A DNA stretch of 28,401 bases. Source: JACQXM01 sp964569425. Lineage in GTDB: Bacteria > Planctomycetota > Phycisphaerae > UBA1845. Shown piece by piece: positions 10,293 to 19,023 of this stretch; positions within the stretch are counted from its first letter, which is position 1; each line of letters begins with the position of its first letter. The stretch spans positions 1 through 28,401 of the forward strand of contig CAZMVD010000047.1 of NCBI GenBank assembly GCA_964569425.1, given 5' to 3'. The position numbers were made by a program, and so were the translations under genes. The notes under the pieces are model-generated. The model ran no database searches and had not been told where the DNA came from. It saw only the letters and a list, made by a program, of their open reading frames with translations.

Positions 10293-13289
10293 ATGAACTT
10301 CCAAGTGGTTGTCGACCGCCGGTGGTATCGACCGGCATGCCGGGCGTTTCTCGGTTTCGTGGTGGTAGCCGGTTCGCCGGCGTGGGGGTCGGAGCGCCAC
10401 CTGGTTCGCAAGGATGGCACCCGGATCGAGCTGCGGGCGGCCACGCAGGAGGTAGCGGTGGTGCTGCGGGACGGCGCGGCCGCCGCCAAGACCGCGGCGC
10501 ACCTGAAATCGTCGGGCATTGGCGTGGTCGAGGATTTCGAACACGCGCCGCGGGCGCGGGTCAAGCGGATGCACGTTGCCGACGCGCAGGCGGTCCTTCA
10601 TTCGCTGCGCGCCGCGGACCCCAACGTGGAAGAAGTTCGCCAGGTGTATTACCAGGCCGGCAGTACGGCGCCGCTGGTGTCCAGCGGGACGATGAACGTG
10701 CGCCTTCGCGCCGGCCTGTCTGCCGACGCGCAGGCGCGGGTGTGGTCGGATTATCGCCTGCGGGTCGTCGCAGCGATCGGGGTGCCCAATACGTACATCG
10801 TCGCTCCGGTGGATGAGAACGACGACGAAGTGCTTCGCGCGCAGGTGCTGGCGGAGGATGGGCGTGTTTTGTGGGCCGAGCCCAACTTCCGCACGCCGAT
10901 TGCACAGCGCCAGGTGACGCCGACGGATGAGTTCTATGAATTTCAATGGCATCTGAACAACACCCGGCAATTGGGCGGCGTGGCCGACGCGGATATCGAT
11001 GCGCCCGAGGCCTGGTCCATCGCCACCGGCGAGGGCATTCTGCTGGGCATGTTTGACGATGCGTGCGACGTGGATCACGAGGATCTGGCCGACGGGTACA
11101 TCGGCACGGGCCATAACCCGACATTGCCGTCGACCGACAACGGCTTCACCGACCCGCGTCCGTTCTTCACTTTTTTTCGCGATGAGGCTCACGGCACGTC
11201 GGTGATGGGTCTGGCGGCGGCGCGGGCCAATGCGCTGGGGGTGCGGGGCGTAGCATTTGACGCGCAGTTCACGGCGTCGCGCGGGCTCAATGATTTCCTG
11301 ACCAGCGCGCAGATCGCCAGCGTGTATGCGTTTGCGCTGCAGCAGAACGTCGACGTGCACATCAACAGTTGGGGGCCGGCGCCGGGTATTGTGTTTCCCC
11401 AGATCATCGCCGACGCGATTGAAGCGGCCTTTTTGAATGGGCGCGACCCGGACGGTCCCAACGGTCCGGAGCAGCCGCGGGGCATGGTCGTCGTCTTTGC
11501 GTCGGGCAATGAGGGCTCGGAGCTGGATGCCGGGGTGGAAGTGGCAACGTTGCCCACGGTGATCGGGGTGGGGGCGAGCACCGCGTCGGACCAGTTGGCG
11601 AGCTACAGCAACTACGGACCGGAAGTCGACGTGCTGGCGCCGGGAGGCGATTTCCCCGGTGCGCTGATGACGACCACAGATCCATTTGACGACGCCCACC
11701 CGTACTGCAATTTCGGGGGATTCAATATCTGTTTCAATCGTTCGGATATCGATCCGGGTGGCAACTACACGGGGCTGTTTTCGGGCACTTCGGCTGCCTG
11801 TCCGGTGGCGGCGGGCGTGGCGGCGCTGATTCTTTCGGTGAATCCGCGGCTCACGGCTACCGACGTGCGCGTCATCCTGGAGCAGACGGCGGACGCCATC
11901 AGCCCGTCGCAGGCGCAATACAACGCGATCACCGGGCGCAGTTTGCGGTATGGGTATGGTCGCATCAACGCGCTGCAGGCGGTGCTGGCGGCGCAGCAGT
12001 CGTTGACCAACGGCGGGCGGACCTGGCCGGAGCGTGTGGCCAATGTGCGCGTGGCGGGCAACCGGGTGCTCTGGCAGCAGAACGGCGACGACCTGGAATT
12101 CCGCGAGTCCGACGATCCGGCGAATCCCGGCCCGCCGCCGCTGCGCACCACGGATGAGTTTCTGGTGCTGGAGTCGGAGCGGGAGTTCGGGTTCATTCCC
12201 GAAGATGGTCGGTGTTACGATCGTGACCAACTGGGCTGCAACGATGCGGAACTTGCCGAGTTGCCCGACGACGTGCGGGTGCTGGCGGTCGGCTGCGGCA
12301 TGGTGTGCGGGGGCACGGTCAGCGAAGGTTGTGTGGCGGGCGCGGAGAATTGCGTGGAATATGCCGCCACGGGAGCGAAGAAGTTCTTCGCGGTGTTTGC
12401 GCGCAATACCATCGGGCGCTACTCGTTCGGTGTGGCGCTGGACAACGAGGGCGGCATTGCCGATACCGGCCGACTGCCTCCTTCGGCGGGGGCGGGTTCC
12501 GGTCAACCGGGAACCACGCAACCAGGGCCGCAAGTGACCATCAACGTGACGCCGCTGGCGGGGGTGTCGCCGTTGACCGTGCGATTCTCGGGCAACGCGG
12601 TGACCGAGGTGCCGATCGACGACACCCGCACCGCGTGGGATTTCGACATCGAGGACAGCATCACCGTGGACGCCACCACCCGCACCGCGCAGCACACCTA
12701 CGTCGTGCCGGCGGGGGATCGGCGTACGTTCCTGGCGCGGTTGACGATGTACGACACCAACGGCAACGCGGGCATGGCGCAGATTGCCATTCGCGTAGAC
12801 GGCTCCAGCGGGGGGTCCGGAACGCTGACCGGCACGGTCCGTATCCTGATCGGTACCCCCGGCACCGTGGGCTCCGATATCGATTCAGGAACGGCGCCGC
12901 TCGCGGTGCAACTCAGTGTGGACACGACCGGTCTGACCGGCACCCTGCAATCGGTGCGCTGGGACCTGGGCGACGGGACGACGGCGAGCAGTCTGTTCGT
13001 TACGCACACGTACCAGAATACAACCGGCTCCACCCTGGTGCTGCCCATCAACGTGACCGTGACGACGGTCACGAGCGCGGGGCTGACCCAATCGGCGACC
13101 GCGTCGCGAACGATTACGATTCTGCCGGGTTCGGGTTCGGGCGGCACGCCGCAGCCCAATCCCATCGACGGGGTCGGGGCGGTTCCCGGCCAGGGGGGTG
13201 GCTCGAGCGCCATCTGCGGTCTGGGTATGTTGCCGGCGCTGTTGATCTCATGGAGCGTGCTGCCGCTGCTGCGCCGCAAGCGCCGGTAG
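10293..13289 (+). CDS. Secreted subtilisin-like (S8) protease with PKD domains and sorting tail
   Basis: A 998-residue exported serine protease. Layers in order: signal peptide (about 1-32), a prodomain-like region (about 50-205), the S8 catalytic domain (about 240-570), a cysteine-containing linker, two PKD-type beta domains (about 745-837 and 848-945), and a C-terminal sorting-type tail. The triad is visible: D255 (MFDDACDVDH), H300 (EAHGTSVMG) and S500 (SGTSAACPVAAG), with oxyanion N406 (ASGNEGS). The tail has CGLGMLP (975-981), a hydrophobic stretch and RRKRR (994-998), the tripartite plan of PEP-CTERM/MYXO-CTERM signals but a different motif. AAAGG lies about 11 bases before the ATG. It is probably exported and surface-associated or released; the substrate is unknown. 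Confidence 0.94.
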   Translation: MNFQVVVDRRWYRPACRAFLGFVVVAGSPAWGSERHLVRKDGTRIELRAATQEVAVVLRDGAAAAKTAAHLKSSGIGVVEDFEHAPRARVKRMHVADAQAVLHSLRAADPNVEEVRQVYYQAGSTAPLVSSGTMNVRLRAGLSADAQARVWSDYRLRVVAAIGVPNTYIVAPVDENDDEVLRAQVLAEDGRVLWAEPNFRTPIAQRQVTPTDEFYEFQWHLNNTRQLGGVADADIDAPEAWSIATGEGILLGMFDDACDVDHEDLADGYIGTGHNPTLPSTDNGFTDPRPFFTFFRDEAHGTSVMGLAAARANALGVRGVAFDAQFTASRGLNDFLTSAQIASVYAFALQQNVDVHINSWGPAPGIVFPQIIADAIEAAFLNGRDPDGPNGPEQPRGMVVVFASGNEGSELDAGVEVATLPTVIGVGASTASDQLASYSNYGPEVDVLAPGGDFPGALMTTTDPFDDAHPYCNFGGFNICFNRSDIDPGGNYTGLFSGTSAACPVAAGVAALILSVNPRLTATDVRVILEQTADAISPSQAQYNAITGRSLRYGYGRINALQAVLAAQQSLTNGGRTWPERVANVRVAGNRVLWQQNGDDLEFRESDDPANPGPPPLRTTDEFLVLESEREFGFIPEDGRCYDRDQLGCNDAELAELPDDVRVLAVGCGMVCGGTVSEGCVAGAENCVEYAATGAKKFFAVFARNTIGRYSFGVALDNEGGIADTGRLPPSAGAGSGQPGTTQPGPQVTINVTPLAGVSPLTVRFSGNAVTEVPIDDTRTAWDFDIEDSITVDATTRTAQHTYVVPAGDRRTFLARLTMYDTNGNAGMAQIAIRVDGSSGGSGTLTGTVRILIGTPGTVGSDIDSGTAPLAVQLSVDTTGLTGTLQSVRWDLGDGTTASSLFVTHTYQNTTGSTLVLPINVTVTTVTSAGLTQSATASRTITILPGSGSGGTPQPNPIDGVGAVPGQGGGSSAICGLGMLPALLISWSVLPLLRRKRR

Positions 13290-13299
13290 GCGGATAGCG

Positions 13300-13340
13300 C
13301 ACCCGATCGGCGTGCGAAAGGACCGCCGGCCCGTTTTTTT
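13300..13340 (+). terminator. Weak candidate terminator after the subtilase
   Basis: A short CGGCG...CGCCG stem with an 11-base loop is followed, five bases later, by seven Ts (13334-13340). The stem is weak and the spacing is not ideal, so this is only a candidate. The T-run also provides the first bases of the kdsB promoter -35. Confidence 0.35.
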
Positions 13341-13367
13341 GACAACGGAGAGCGCGCCGGTTACATT
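13339..13367 (+). promoter_or_regulatory. Promoter for kdsB-pyrG
   Basis: A consensus -35 TTGACA (13339-13344), an exact 17-bp spacer and TACATT (13362-13367) predict a start about 45 bases before the kdsB ATG. No comparable promoter is evident in the short gaps before the OLD-like and methyltransferase genes, so this may serve the downstream genes as well. Confidence 0.72.
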
Positions 13368-13417
13368 CCCTCCGTGCGATCGCTGTTACCAGTTCATTCC
13401 ACCCTGAGGTCGTCGGC

Positions 13418-14218
13418 ATGACGACTTTCGCGGTGATCCCGGCGCGTTACGCCTCGACCCGCTTCCCCGGAAAACCTCTCGCCCGACAGACCGGCAAAAC
13501 GATGATTCAACACGTGCATGAGCGCGTGACGGCATGTCCGCGTATCGATCGCGTGGTGGTAGCTACCGACGATGAGCGGATCGCCCTGGCGGTGCGAGAG
13601 TTCGGCGGCGAGGTTTGCCTGACGCGGCCCGACCATGCGACCGGTACCGATCGCGTGGGCGAGGCGGCCGCGGCGCTGGATGCGCAAGATGCGGACCTGG
13701 TGCTCAACGTACAGGGCGACGAGCCGGAAGTTCATCCGGAGGTTCTTTCGCAGCTTGTGATATCCATGGCGGCGGCGCCGGATTGTCCCATCGGTACGGT
13801 GGCGGCGCGCTTTGCGGACGATGGGCCGCGGCGCGGCCCGGGTTCGCCGCTGGACCCCAACTGCGTGAAGGTGGTGGTGGACGAGCGCGGGCGGGCTTTG
13901 TATTTTTCGCGCAGTGCGATTCCCTATCCGCGCGACACGGGCGGCGAGGTGGATCGGCCCGGCCGCTGGCTGTTGCACATGGGCGTGTACGCGTTTCGCG
14001 GCGCGACGCTGCGGACGTTGACCAGCGGTGCGGCGCAGGAGCGGCATCCGCTGGAGGTCGCCGAGTCGCTCGAGCAATTGCGCTGGCTGGCGCGGGGGTT
14101 CGACATTGCGGTGGCGATCGTCGAGCACATTTCGGTGGGCATCGACACGCCGGAGGATTACGCGGCGTTTGTACAACGACAGGAAGAGCGAGGCCTTTCG
14201 GGTGTCGGCCAGCGCTGA
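13418..14218 (+). CDS. kdsB: 3-deoxy-manno-octulosonate cytidylyltransferase (CMP-Kdo synthetase)
   Basis: A 266-residue KdsB. The enzyme couples CTP to Kdo, giving the CMP-Kdo used to build the inner core of lipopolysaccharide in the cytoplasm. The nucleotide-binding start IPARYASTRFPGKPLA (residues 7-22) is diagnostic, followed by VVVATDDERI, the TRPDHATGTDR block and NVQGDEPE with its metal-binding aspartate. Later the SRSAIPYPR and GVYAFR motifs are intact. Length fits the family (about 250). ATG at 13418 has GAGG nine bases upstream. Its presence shows that the organism makes Kdo-type LPS. The following gene makes its co-substrate CTP. Confidence 0.98.
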   Translation: MTTFAVIPARYASTRFPGKPLARQTGKTMIQHVHERVTACPRIDRVVVATDDERIALAVREFGGEVCLTRPDHATGTDRVGEAAAALDAQDADLVLNVQGDEPEVHPEVLSQLVISMAAAPDCPIGTVAARFADDGPRRGPGSPLDPNCVKVVVDERGRALYFSRSAIPYPRDTGGEVDRPGRWLLHMGVYAFRGATLRTLTSGAAQERHPLEVAESLEQLRWLARGFDIAVAIVEHISVGIDTPEDYAAFVQRQEERGLSGVGQR

Positions 14219-14299
14219 CGGTGAAGGACGCGGGAAAGAGGATTCGGGCAGTCGTCGTGTGTGGAATCTGCACCAAGTCGTGAGAGCAGCGAGCGATTT

Positions 14300-16099
14300 A
14301 TGAGCAGCGAACGAATCCTGGCTTCCTTGACCCATGCGTCGGACGAGACCGAATTCTTCACGCCGATGCCCACCGGTTATCAATTCGGGCGCACCAAGTA
14401 TGTGGTGGTGTTCGGCACGGTGATGAGCGGGCTGGGCAAGGGCATTTTCTCCAGTTCGCTGGCGAAGATTCTGCAGGACAAGGGGCTGGCGGTGGCGCCG
14501 ATCAAGCTGGAGGGTTACCTCAATCGCGACAGCGGCACGCTCAACCCTTACCGCCACGGTGAAGTGTTCGTGCTGGATGACGGCATGGAGTGCGACATGG
14601 ACCTGGGGACGTACGAGCGGATGCTCAACCAGGACCTGACGCGGCTGAACTTCACCACCAGCGGGCAGATTTTCTCCTCGGTGCTGGAAAAGGAGCGGCA
14701 GGGCAAGTACCTCGGACGCGACGTGCAGATGATTCCGCACGTCACCGGCGAAGTGAAGCTGCGGCTGAGGGAGCTGGCGGTCGCGGCGGAGGCCGACGTG
14801 GTCTTCGTCGAAATCGGCGGCACGGTCGGCGACGTGGAGAACGCCTACTTCATCGAGGCGGTGCGCGAGATGGCCTTCGAGGAGGGGCCGGGCAACTTCT
14901 GCTTCGTGGCGTTGACCTACATCGTGGAGCCCAACATTCTGGGCGAACAGAAGTCCAAGCCGGCGCAGCTCAACCTCAAGTTGTTGAACGCGGCGGGCAT
15001 TCATCCGCACATCATCGCGTGTCGCGCGTCGGCCCCGGTGTCGAAGAAAGTGCGTGAAAAGATCGCGCTGTTTGCCAACGTGCCCATGGAGCGGGTGTTC
15101 TCCATGCACGACTGCGACAGCGTGTACGTGATTCCGGAGATGCTGCGGGGGGCGGGGATCGACGCGGCGGTGGTGGATATGCTGGGTCTGGCGGAGCGGG
15201 CGGACGTGACGGCCGAGGAGTCGGCGCGCAGAGAGTGGGGCGACTACATCACGCGCCTGCGTTCCGCGGCCCATCCGGTGACCATCGGGATCATCGGCAA
15301 GTACACCTCGCTGCGCGACAGCTACGCGAGCATCATCCAGTCGCTGGAGCACGCGGGGGCGTGGCTGGGGGCACGGGTGCAGTTGGAATGGGTGGACAGC
15401 AGCGACCTTTCCGAGAACGATCTGGCGGAACGGTTGCGGCATGTGCACGGGGTGATCGTGCCGGGCGGGTTCGGCTATCGCGGGGTCGATGGGAAGATCG
15501 CGTGCATCCGGCATGTGCGCGAGCAGGGGATGCCGTTTCTGGGGCTGTGCTACGGCATGCAGATCGCGGTGATTGAATATGCGCTAAACGTCTGCGGGCT
15601 GGCGCACGCCAATTCTACGGAAATCGAGCCGGACTGCGCGGACCCGGTGATCGACGTGCTGCCCGAGCAGAAGAAGATCGAGGGACTGGGGGGCAACATG
15701 CGGCTCGGCGGGTTCGACGTCGCGCTCCGCAAAGGCAGCGAGGTGAGCCGGCTGTATGGCAGCGCGGAGCGCGTGCGGCTGCGCTTTCGCCATCGCTACG
15801 AGGTCAACCCCATCTACATCGAGACGCTGGAGCGCGGCGGTTTGGTGTTCTCCGGAAAGAGTCCGGAACATCCCATCATGCAGGTGCTGGAGCTGCCCGC
15901 CGAGCGCCACCCCTTTTTCATGGCCACCCAGGCGCACCCGGAGCTAACCGGGCGTCCGCTGGTCCCCCAGCCCATGTTCCTGGGTCTGGTCCGCGCCGCG
16001 CTGCTTCGCAGCGGAGTAGCGGAGGAGATGATCCCGGCCATCGGTCGGCGTGCGGCCAGTCCGGCCGGTTCGCTCGATCCGCGCACTACCCCAGCCTGA
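14300..16099 (+). CDS. pyrG: CTP synthase, divergent type
   Basis: A 599-residue glutamine-dependent CTP synthase that aminates UTP to CTP. The amidoligase half has the P-loop SGLGKG (43-48), the acidic DDGMECDMDLGTYER (93-107) and EIGGTVGD (171-178). The glutaminase half has the nucleophile C417 (GLCYGMQ) and H546/E548 (AHPE). Several near-invariant blocks differ from E. coli PyrG: GTVMSGLGKG for GGVVSSLGKG, KLEGYLNRDSGTLNP for KLDPYINVDPGTMSP, and AHPELTGRP for FHPEFTSTP. An extra N-terminal stretch of about 30 residues is present. The ATG at 14300 is preferred over an in-frame GTG at 14261. It lies 81 bp after kdsB and ends 10 bp before the OLD-like gene. Confidence 0.95.
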   Translation: MSSERILASLTHASDETEFFTPMPTGYQFGRTKYVVVFGTVMSGLGKGIFSSSLAKILQDKGLAVAPIKLEGYLNRDSGTLNPYRHGEVFVLDDGMECDMDLGTYERMLNQDLTRLNFTTSGQIFSSVLEKERQGKYLGRDVQMIPHVTGEVKLRLRELAVAAEADVVFVEIGGTVGDVENAYFIEAVREMAFEEGPGNFCFVALTYIVEPNILGEQKSKPAQLNLKLLNAAGIHPHIIACRASAPVSKKVREKIALFANVPMERVFSMHDCDSVYVIPEMLRGAGIDAAVVDMLGLAERADVTAEESARREWGDYITRLRSAAHPVTIGIIGKYTSLRDSYASIIQSLEHAGAWLGARVQLEWVDSSDLSENDLAERLRHVHGVIVPGGFGYRGVDGKIACIRHVREQGMPFLGLCYGMQIAVIEYALNVCGLAHANSTEIEPDCADPVIDVLPEQKKIEGLGGNMRLGGFDVALRKGSEVSRLYGSAERVRLRFRHRYEVNPIYIETLERGGLVFSGKSPEHPIMQVLELPAERHPFFMATQAHPELTGRPLVPQPMFLGLVRAALLRSGVAEEMIPAIGRRAASPAGSLDPRTTPA

Positions 16100-16109
16100 C
16101 GTCGATCAA

Positions 16110-17930
16110 ATGCTGACGCGACTACGCATCCGTAACTTCAAACGGTTTGATGATGTCGAGATTGAACTCGGCAAGTCCGTGGTGCTGATCGGGCCGAACA
16201 ATTCCGGCAAGACCACGGCCTTGCAGGCGCTGGCGCTGTGGGACATCGGCCTGCGGCGCTGGAACGAAAAACGCAAGGGCAAAGCCTCACCAGCGACGAG
16301 GCCGGGTGTAACCATCAACCGCCGCGATTTGATTGCCATCCCGGTTCCTGATGCCAACTTACTCTGGCGCGACTTGCACGTGCGCAACGTCGAACAGGTC
16401 CTGGTCGAAACGGAGAAGGGCAAGGAGAAAAAGCCCAGGACCGAAAACGTTCGCGTGGATGTCATTGTCGATGGCATTACGAACGACAAGGTCTGGACCT
16501 GCGGGCTGGAATTCGATTACGCGAATGAGGAGTCGTTTTACTGCCGGCCGCTGCGACTGCCGAATGAGGGCGGCACGGCGAATGATCCAGTTAAATTCGT
16601 CGGGGCGTCGGTCGACGCATCGGCGAGGTTGCAGAATAAACCTGAGCGGATGGAAGTGCCGCACGAGGCGGCGGACGTGCGGGTGGCGTTTCTTCCGCCC
16701 ATGTCGGGGCTGGCGGCCGTCGAAACGAAGCTGGAGCCGGGCGCGGTGAATGTGCTGATTGGGGAGGGACAGACGGCCCAGGTGCTGCGCAACTTGTGTT
16801 ACCAGATTCACTCGCGCGCCGAATCCGCGAGAGACTGGGACCGCCTCGTACAACACATTCACGAGCTTTTTGGGGTCGAATTGCTGGCGCCCCAGTACAT
16901 CGCCGAGCGCGGTGAAATCACCATGGCGTATCAGGATCGCGGGCAAAGGCGATTGGACCTGTCGTCTTCGGGCCGCGGACTCCAGCAGACGCTGCTCCTG
17001 CTGGCGCACCTGTACGCGAATCCGCGAACCGTGTTGCTGCTGGACGAACCGGACGCGCACCTGGAAGTTCTGAGGCAACGCCAGGTGTACAAGTTGTTGA
17101 CGGACGTGGCCGACCGTCAGGCATCCCAGATTATTGCCGCCAGCCACTCCGAAGTCGTCCTGAACGAAGCGGCCGACCGGGACGTGGTGGTCGCCTTCGT
17201 GGGCAAGCCGCACCGGATCGACGACCGTGGGTCACAGGTGCGCAAGGCGCTGAAGGATATCGGCTTCGAGCATTATTACCTGGCCGAACAGACGGGCTGG
17301 GTTCTGTACCTGGAAGGTTCGACCGATCTGGCCATCCTTCAGTCACTTGCGCATGTTCTCAAACATGAGGCCGCCAAGAACCTGGAACGACCATTTGTCC
17401 ACTATGTGGGAAACCGACCAACGGAAGTTGGAAAGCATTTTTTCGGCCTGCGCGACGCGAAAAAGGACCTGGTGGGCGTTGCCTTGTTTGATCAATTGAT
17501 TCAAGAGCTGCCCTCTGATCTTGGCGCGGAAGTGCTTCGATGGCGCCGCCGCGAGATCGAGAATTACCTGTGCGATCCGCAGGTGTTGTTGGCGTACGCC
17601 AGGCACGATCAACCCGACGATCTGTTCGGCAGCAACGAGGCAGTCCGCCGGGAGAAGCTAATGCGAAGTCTGGTGGCCGACCTTGTTCCCCCCGTCGCGC
17701 TCCGGGACCAGAAGCATGAATGGTGGTCCAAAACTAAGGTCACGGATGGGTTTCTCGATCCTTTGTTCGTAGAGTACTTTAAGAAGCTGGAGCTACCCAA
17801 CCTGATGCTCAAAAGAGACTACCACCAGCTCGCACGCTTTCTGAAACCGGAATCCATCGACCCGGAAGTCAAAGAGAAGCTCGACGCGATTCTCGCCGTG
17901 GCCGAACAGGCCAGGCCACGTACGGATTAG
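16110..17930 (+). CDS. OLD-like AAA ATPase with TOPRIM-like nuclease region
   Basis: A 606-residue ABC/SMC-type ATPase resembling the OLD (overcoming lysogenisation defect) nuclease family, to which GajA of Gabija also belongs. Visible motifs: Walker A GPNNSGKTT (28-36), signature LSSSGRG (284-290), Walker B VLLLDEPDAHLE (308-319), H-loop ASHSE (344-348). The C-terminal part has a TOPRIM-like start, YLEGSTDLAIL (400-410, E402), and VALFDQ (D461), then RREIENYL. The second aspartate of the usual DxD is L463, so cleavage is uncertain. ATG 16110 is chosen since MLTRLRIRNFKRF is the normal N-terminus; the longer frame overlaps pyrG. Two 60-base stretches at 17401-17520 are 53% and 48% GC, lower than kdsB (62% in one sample), consistent with transfer. 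Confidence 0.88.
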   Translation: MLTRLRIRNFKRFDDVEIELGKSVVLIGPNNSGKTTALQALALWDIGLRRWNEKRKGKASPATRPGVTINRRDLIAIPVPDANLLWRDLHVRNVEQVLVETEKGKEKKPRTENVRVDVIVDGITNDKVWTCGLEFDYANEESFYCRPLRLPNEGGTANDPVKFVGASVDASARLQNKPERMEVPHEAADVRVAFLPPMSGLAAVETKLEPGAVNVLIGEGQTAQVLRNLCYQIHSRAESARDWDRLVQHIHELFGVELLAPQYIAERGEITMAYQDRGQRRLDLSSSGRGLQQTLLLLAHLYANPRTVLLLDEPDAHLEVLRQRQVYKLLTDVADRQASQIIAASHSEVVLNEAADRDVVVAFVGKPHRIDDRGSQVRKALKDIGFEHYYLAEQTGWVLYLEGSTDLAILQSLAHVLKHEAAKNLERPFVHYVGNRPTEVGKHFFGLRDAKKDLVGVALFDQLIQELPSDLGAEVLRWRRREIENYLCDPQVLLAYARHDQPDDLFGSNEAVRREKLMRSLVADLVPPVALRDQKHEWWSKTKVTDGFLDPLFVEYFKKLELPNLMLKRDYHQLARFLKPESIDPEVKEKLDAILAVAEQARPRTD

Positions 17931-17940
17931 GCGCCCTTCC

Positions 17941-19023
17941 ATGAGTACCGTCGATTCGCGCCAGGGGACGCGCCGGGCTTCTTCGTGCCACTCCGCCCCC
18001 CGTTTCCCGCGCACGCGTTACCAGGGCAGCAAGCGGCGGCTGGCGGGGCAGATCCTGGCGCAGTTGCGCGGCATCTCCTATCACACCGTGCTTGACGCCT
18101 TCGGCGGAACGGGGGCGGTGGCGCACGCCTTCAAGGCTGCGGGCAAGGCGGTGACCTACAACGACCTCCTCGCGTTCAACCATCAGATCGGCCTGGCGCT
18201 GATCGAAAACAGTTCGATACGCCTTACGGCGCACCACATCCGCAATATCGGAACGCGCCGTCCGGGTAGCTCGTACGGGGACGTGGTCGAGCGGCACTTT
18301 CCGGATATTTACTTCACGAACGAGGAGAACTGCTGGCTGGACATGGCCGCGGGCAACATCCGCCGGATGGAGAACCGCTACGCCCGCGCACTCGCATGGT
18401 ACGCGGTGTTTCAGGCGGCGATGGCCAAGCGGCCGTACAACCTGTTCCACCGCCGCAACCTGTACATGCGGACGGCGGACGTGCGGCGCGGCTTCGGCAA
18501 CAAGGCGAGCTGGGATCGGTCGTTTGACGACCATGTGGCCGTGTTCGCGCGCGAGGCGAACGCGGCGGTGTTCGATTCCGGGGTTGCGTGTCGAGCGCTG
18601 TGCGGCGATGCGCTGGCGCTCGCGCCGGGCTTCGATCTGGTGTACATCGACCCTCCCTATGTGCGGGCCGATGGGGCCGGCGTGGATTATCGCGCCTTCT
18701 ATCACTTCCTGGAGGGGCTGGTTCATTATGACACCTGGGAGGCGATGATTGACCACTCATCGGCCCATCGCCGACTGACGCCGCGCCCGGACCCGTGGAC
18801 CGATGCACGGTTGGTCCGCGACCTGTTCGCGGCGCTTTTTGCGCAGTTCAGAGAGAGTGTACTGGTGGTTTCCTACCGAGGAGACGGCGTGCCGGGGGTT
18901 GAAGAGCTGGCCGAACTGCTGCGAGGCGTAAAGCGTAGCGTGCGTGTGACGGCCTTGGCTGCTCAGCCTTATGCTCTCTCCACCAATCGTGCATCGCGCG
19001 AAGTGCTGCTGATCGGCACATAA
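17941..19023 (+). CDS. D12-class DNA adenine (N6) methyltransferase
   Basis: A 360-residue Dam/MboIIM-like DNA adenine methyltransferase using S-adenosylmethionine. The expected D12-class motifs appear in order: RYQGSKRRL (26-34, motif X-like), LDAFGGTGAVAHAFK (51-65, motif I, SAM pocket) and VYIDPPY (234-240, catalytic motif IV DPPY). The central target-recognition region (about 75-230) is unlike familiar Dam proteins and does not reveal the recognition site. It begins 10 bp after the OLD-like gene on the same strand, so the two are probably one transcript. No restriction endonuclease gene follows. It could be an orphan regulatory methylase, but the pairing suggests self-protection for the neighbouring ATPase-nuclease. 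Confidence 0.93.
   Translation: MSTVDSRQGTRRASSCHSAPRFPRTRYQGSKRRLAGQILAQLRGISYHTVLDAFGGTGAVAHAFKAAGKAVTYNDLLAFNHQIGLALIENSSIRLTAHHIRNIGTRRPGSSYGDVVERHFPDIYFTNEENCWLDMAAGNIRRMENRYARALAWYAVFQAAMAKRPYNLFHRRNLYMRTADVRRGFGNKASWDRSFDDHVAVFAREANAAVFDSGVACRALCGDALALAPGFDLVYIDPPYVRADGAGVDYRAFYHFLEGLVHYDTWEAMIDHSSAHRRLTPRPDPWTDARLVRDLFAALFAQFRESVLVVSYRGDGVPGVEELAELLRGVKRSVRVTALAAQPYALSTNRASREVLLIGT

Noticed and set aside
10113..12695. Long minus-strand open frame of 860 codons opposite the subtilase
   Set aside because: It lies antisense to a gene with a complete catalytic triad and shows only Arg/His-rich low-complexity sequence typical of GC-rich antisense frames.
14261..14299. GTG start for pyrG
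   Set aside because: The ATG at 14300 already includes a longer N-terminus than usual, and the GTG has no clear ribosome-binding site.
13394..15514. Long minus-strand frame opposite kdsB and pyrG
   Set aside because: Both opposite genes are unambiguous; the frame has no motif or ribosome-binding site.
16050..16109. Extended start of the OLD-like gene overlapping pyrG
   Set aside because: The ATG at 16110 gives the normal N-terminal strand of SMC-type ATPases directly; the extra residues have no match.
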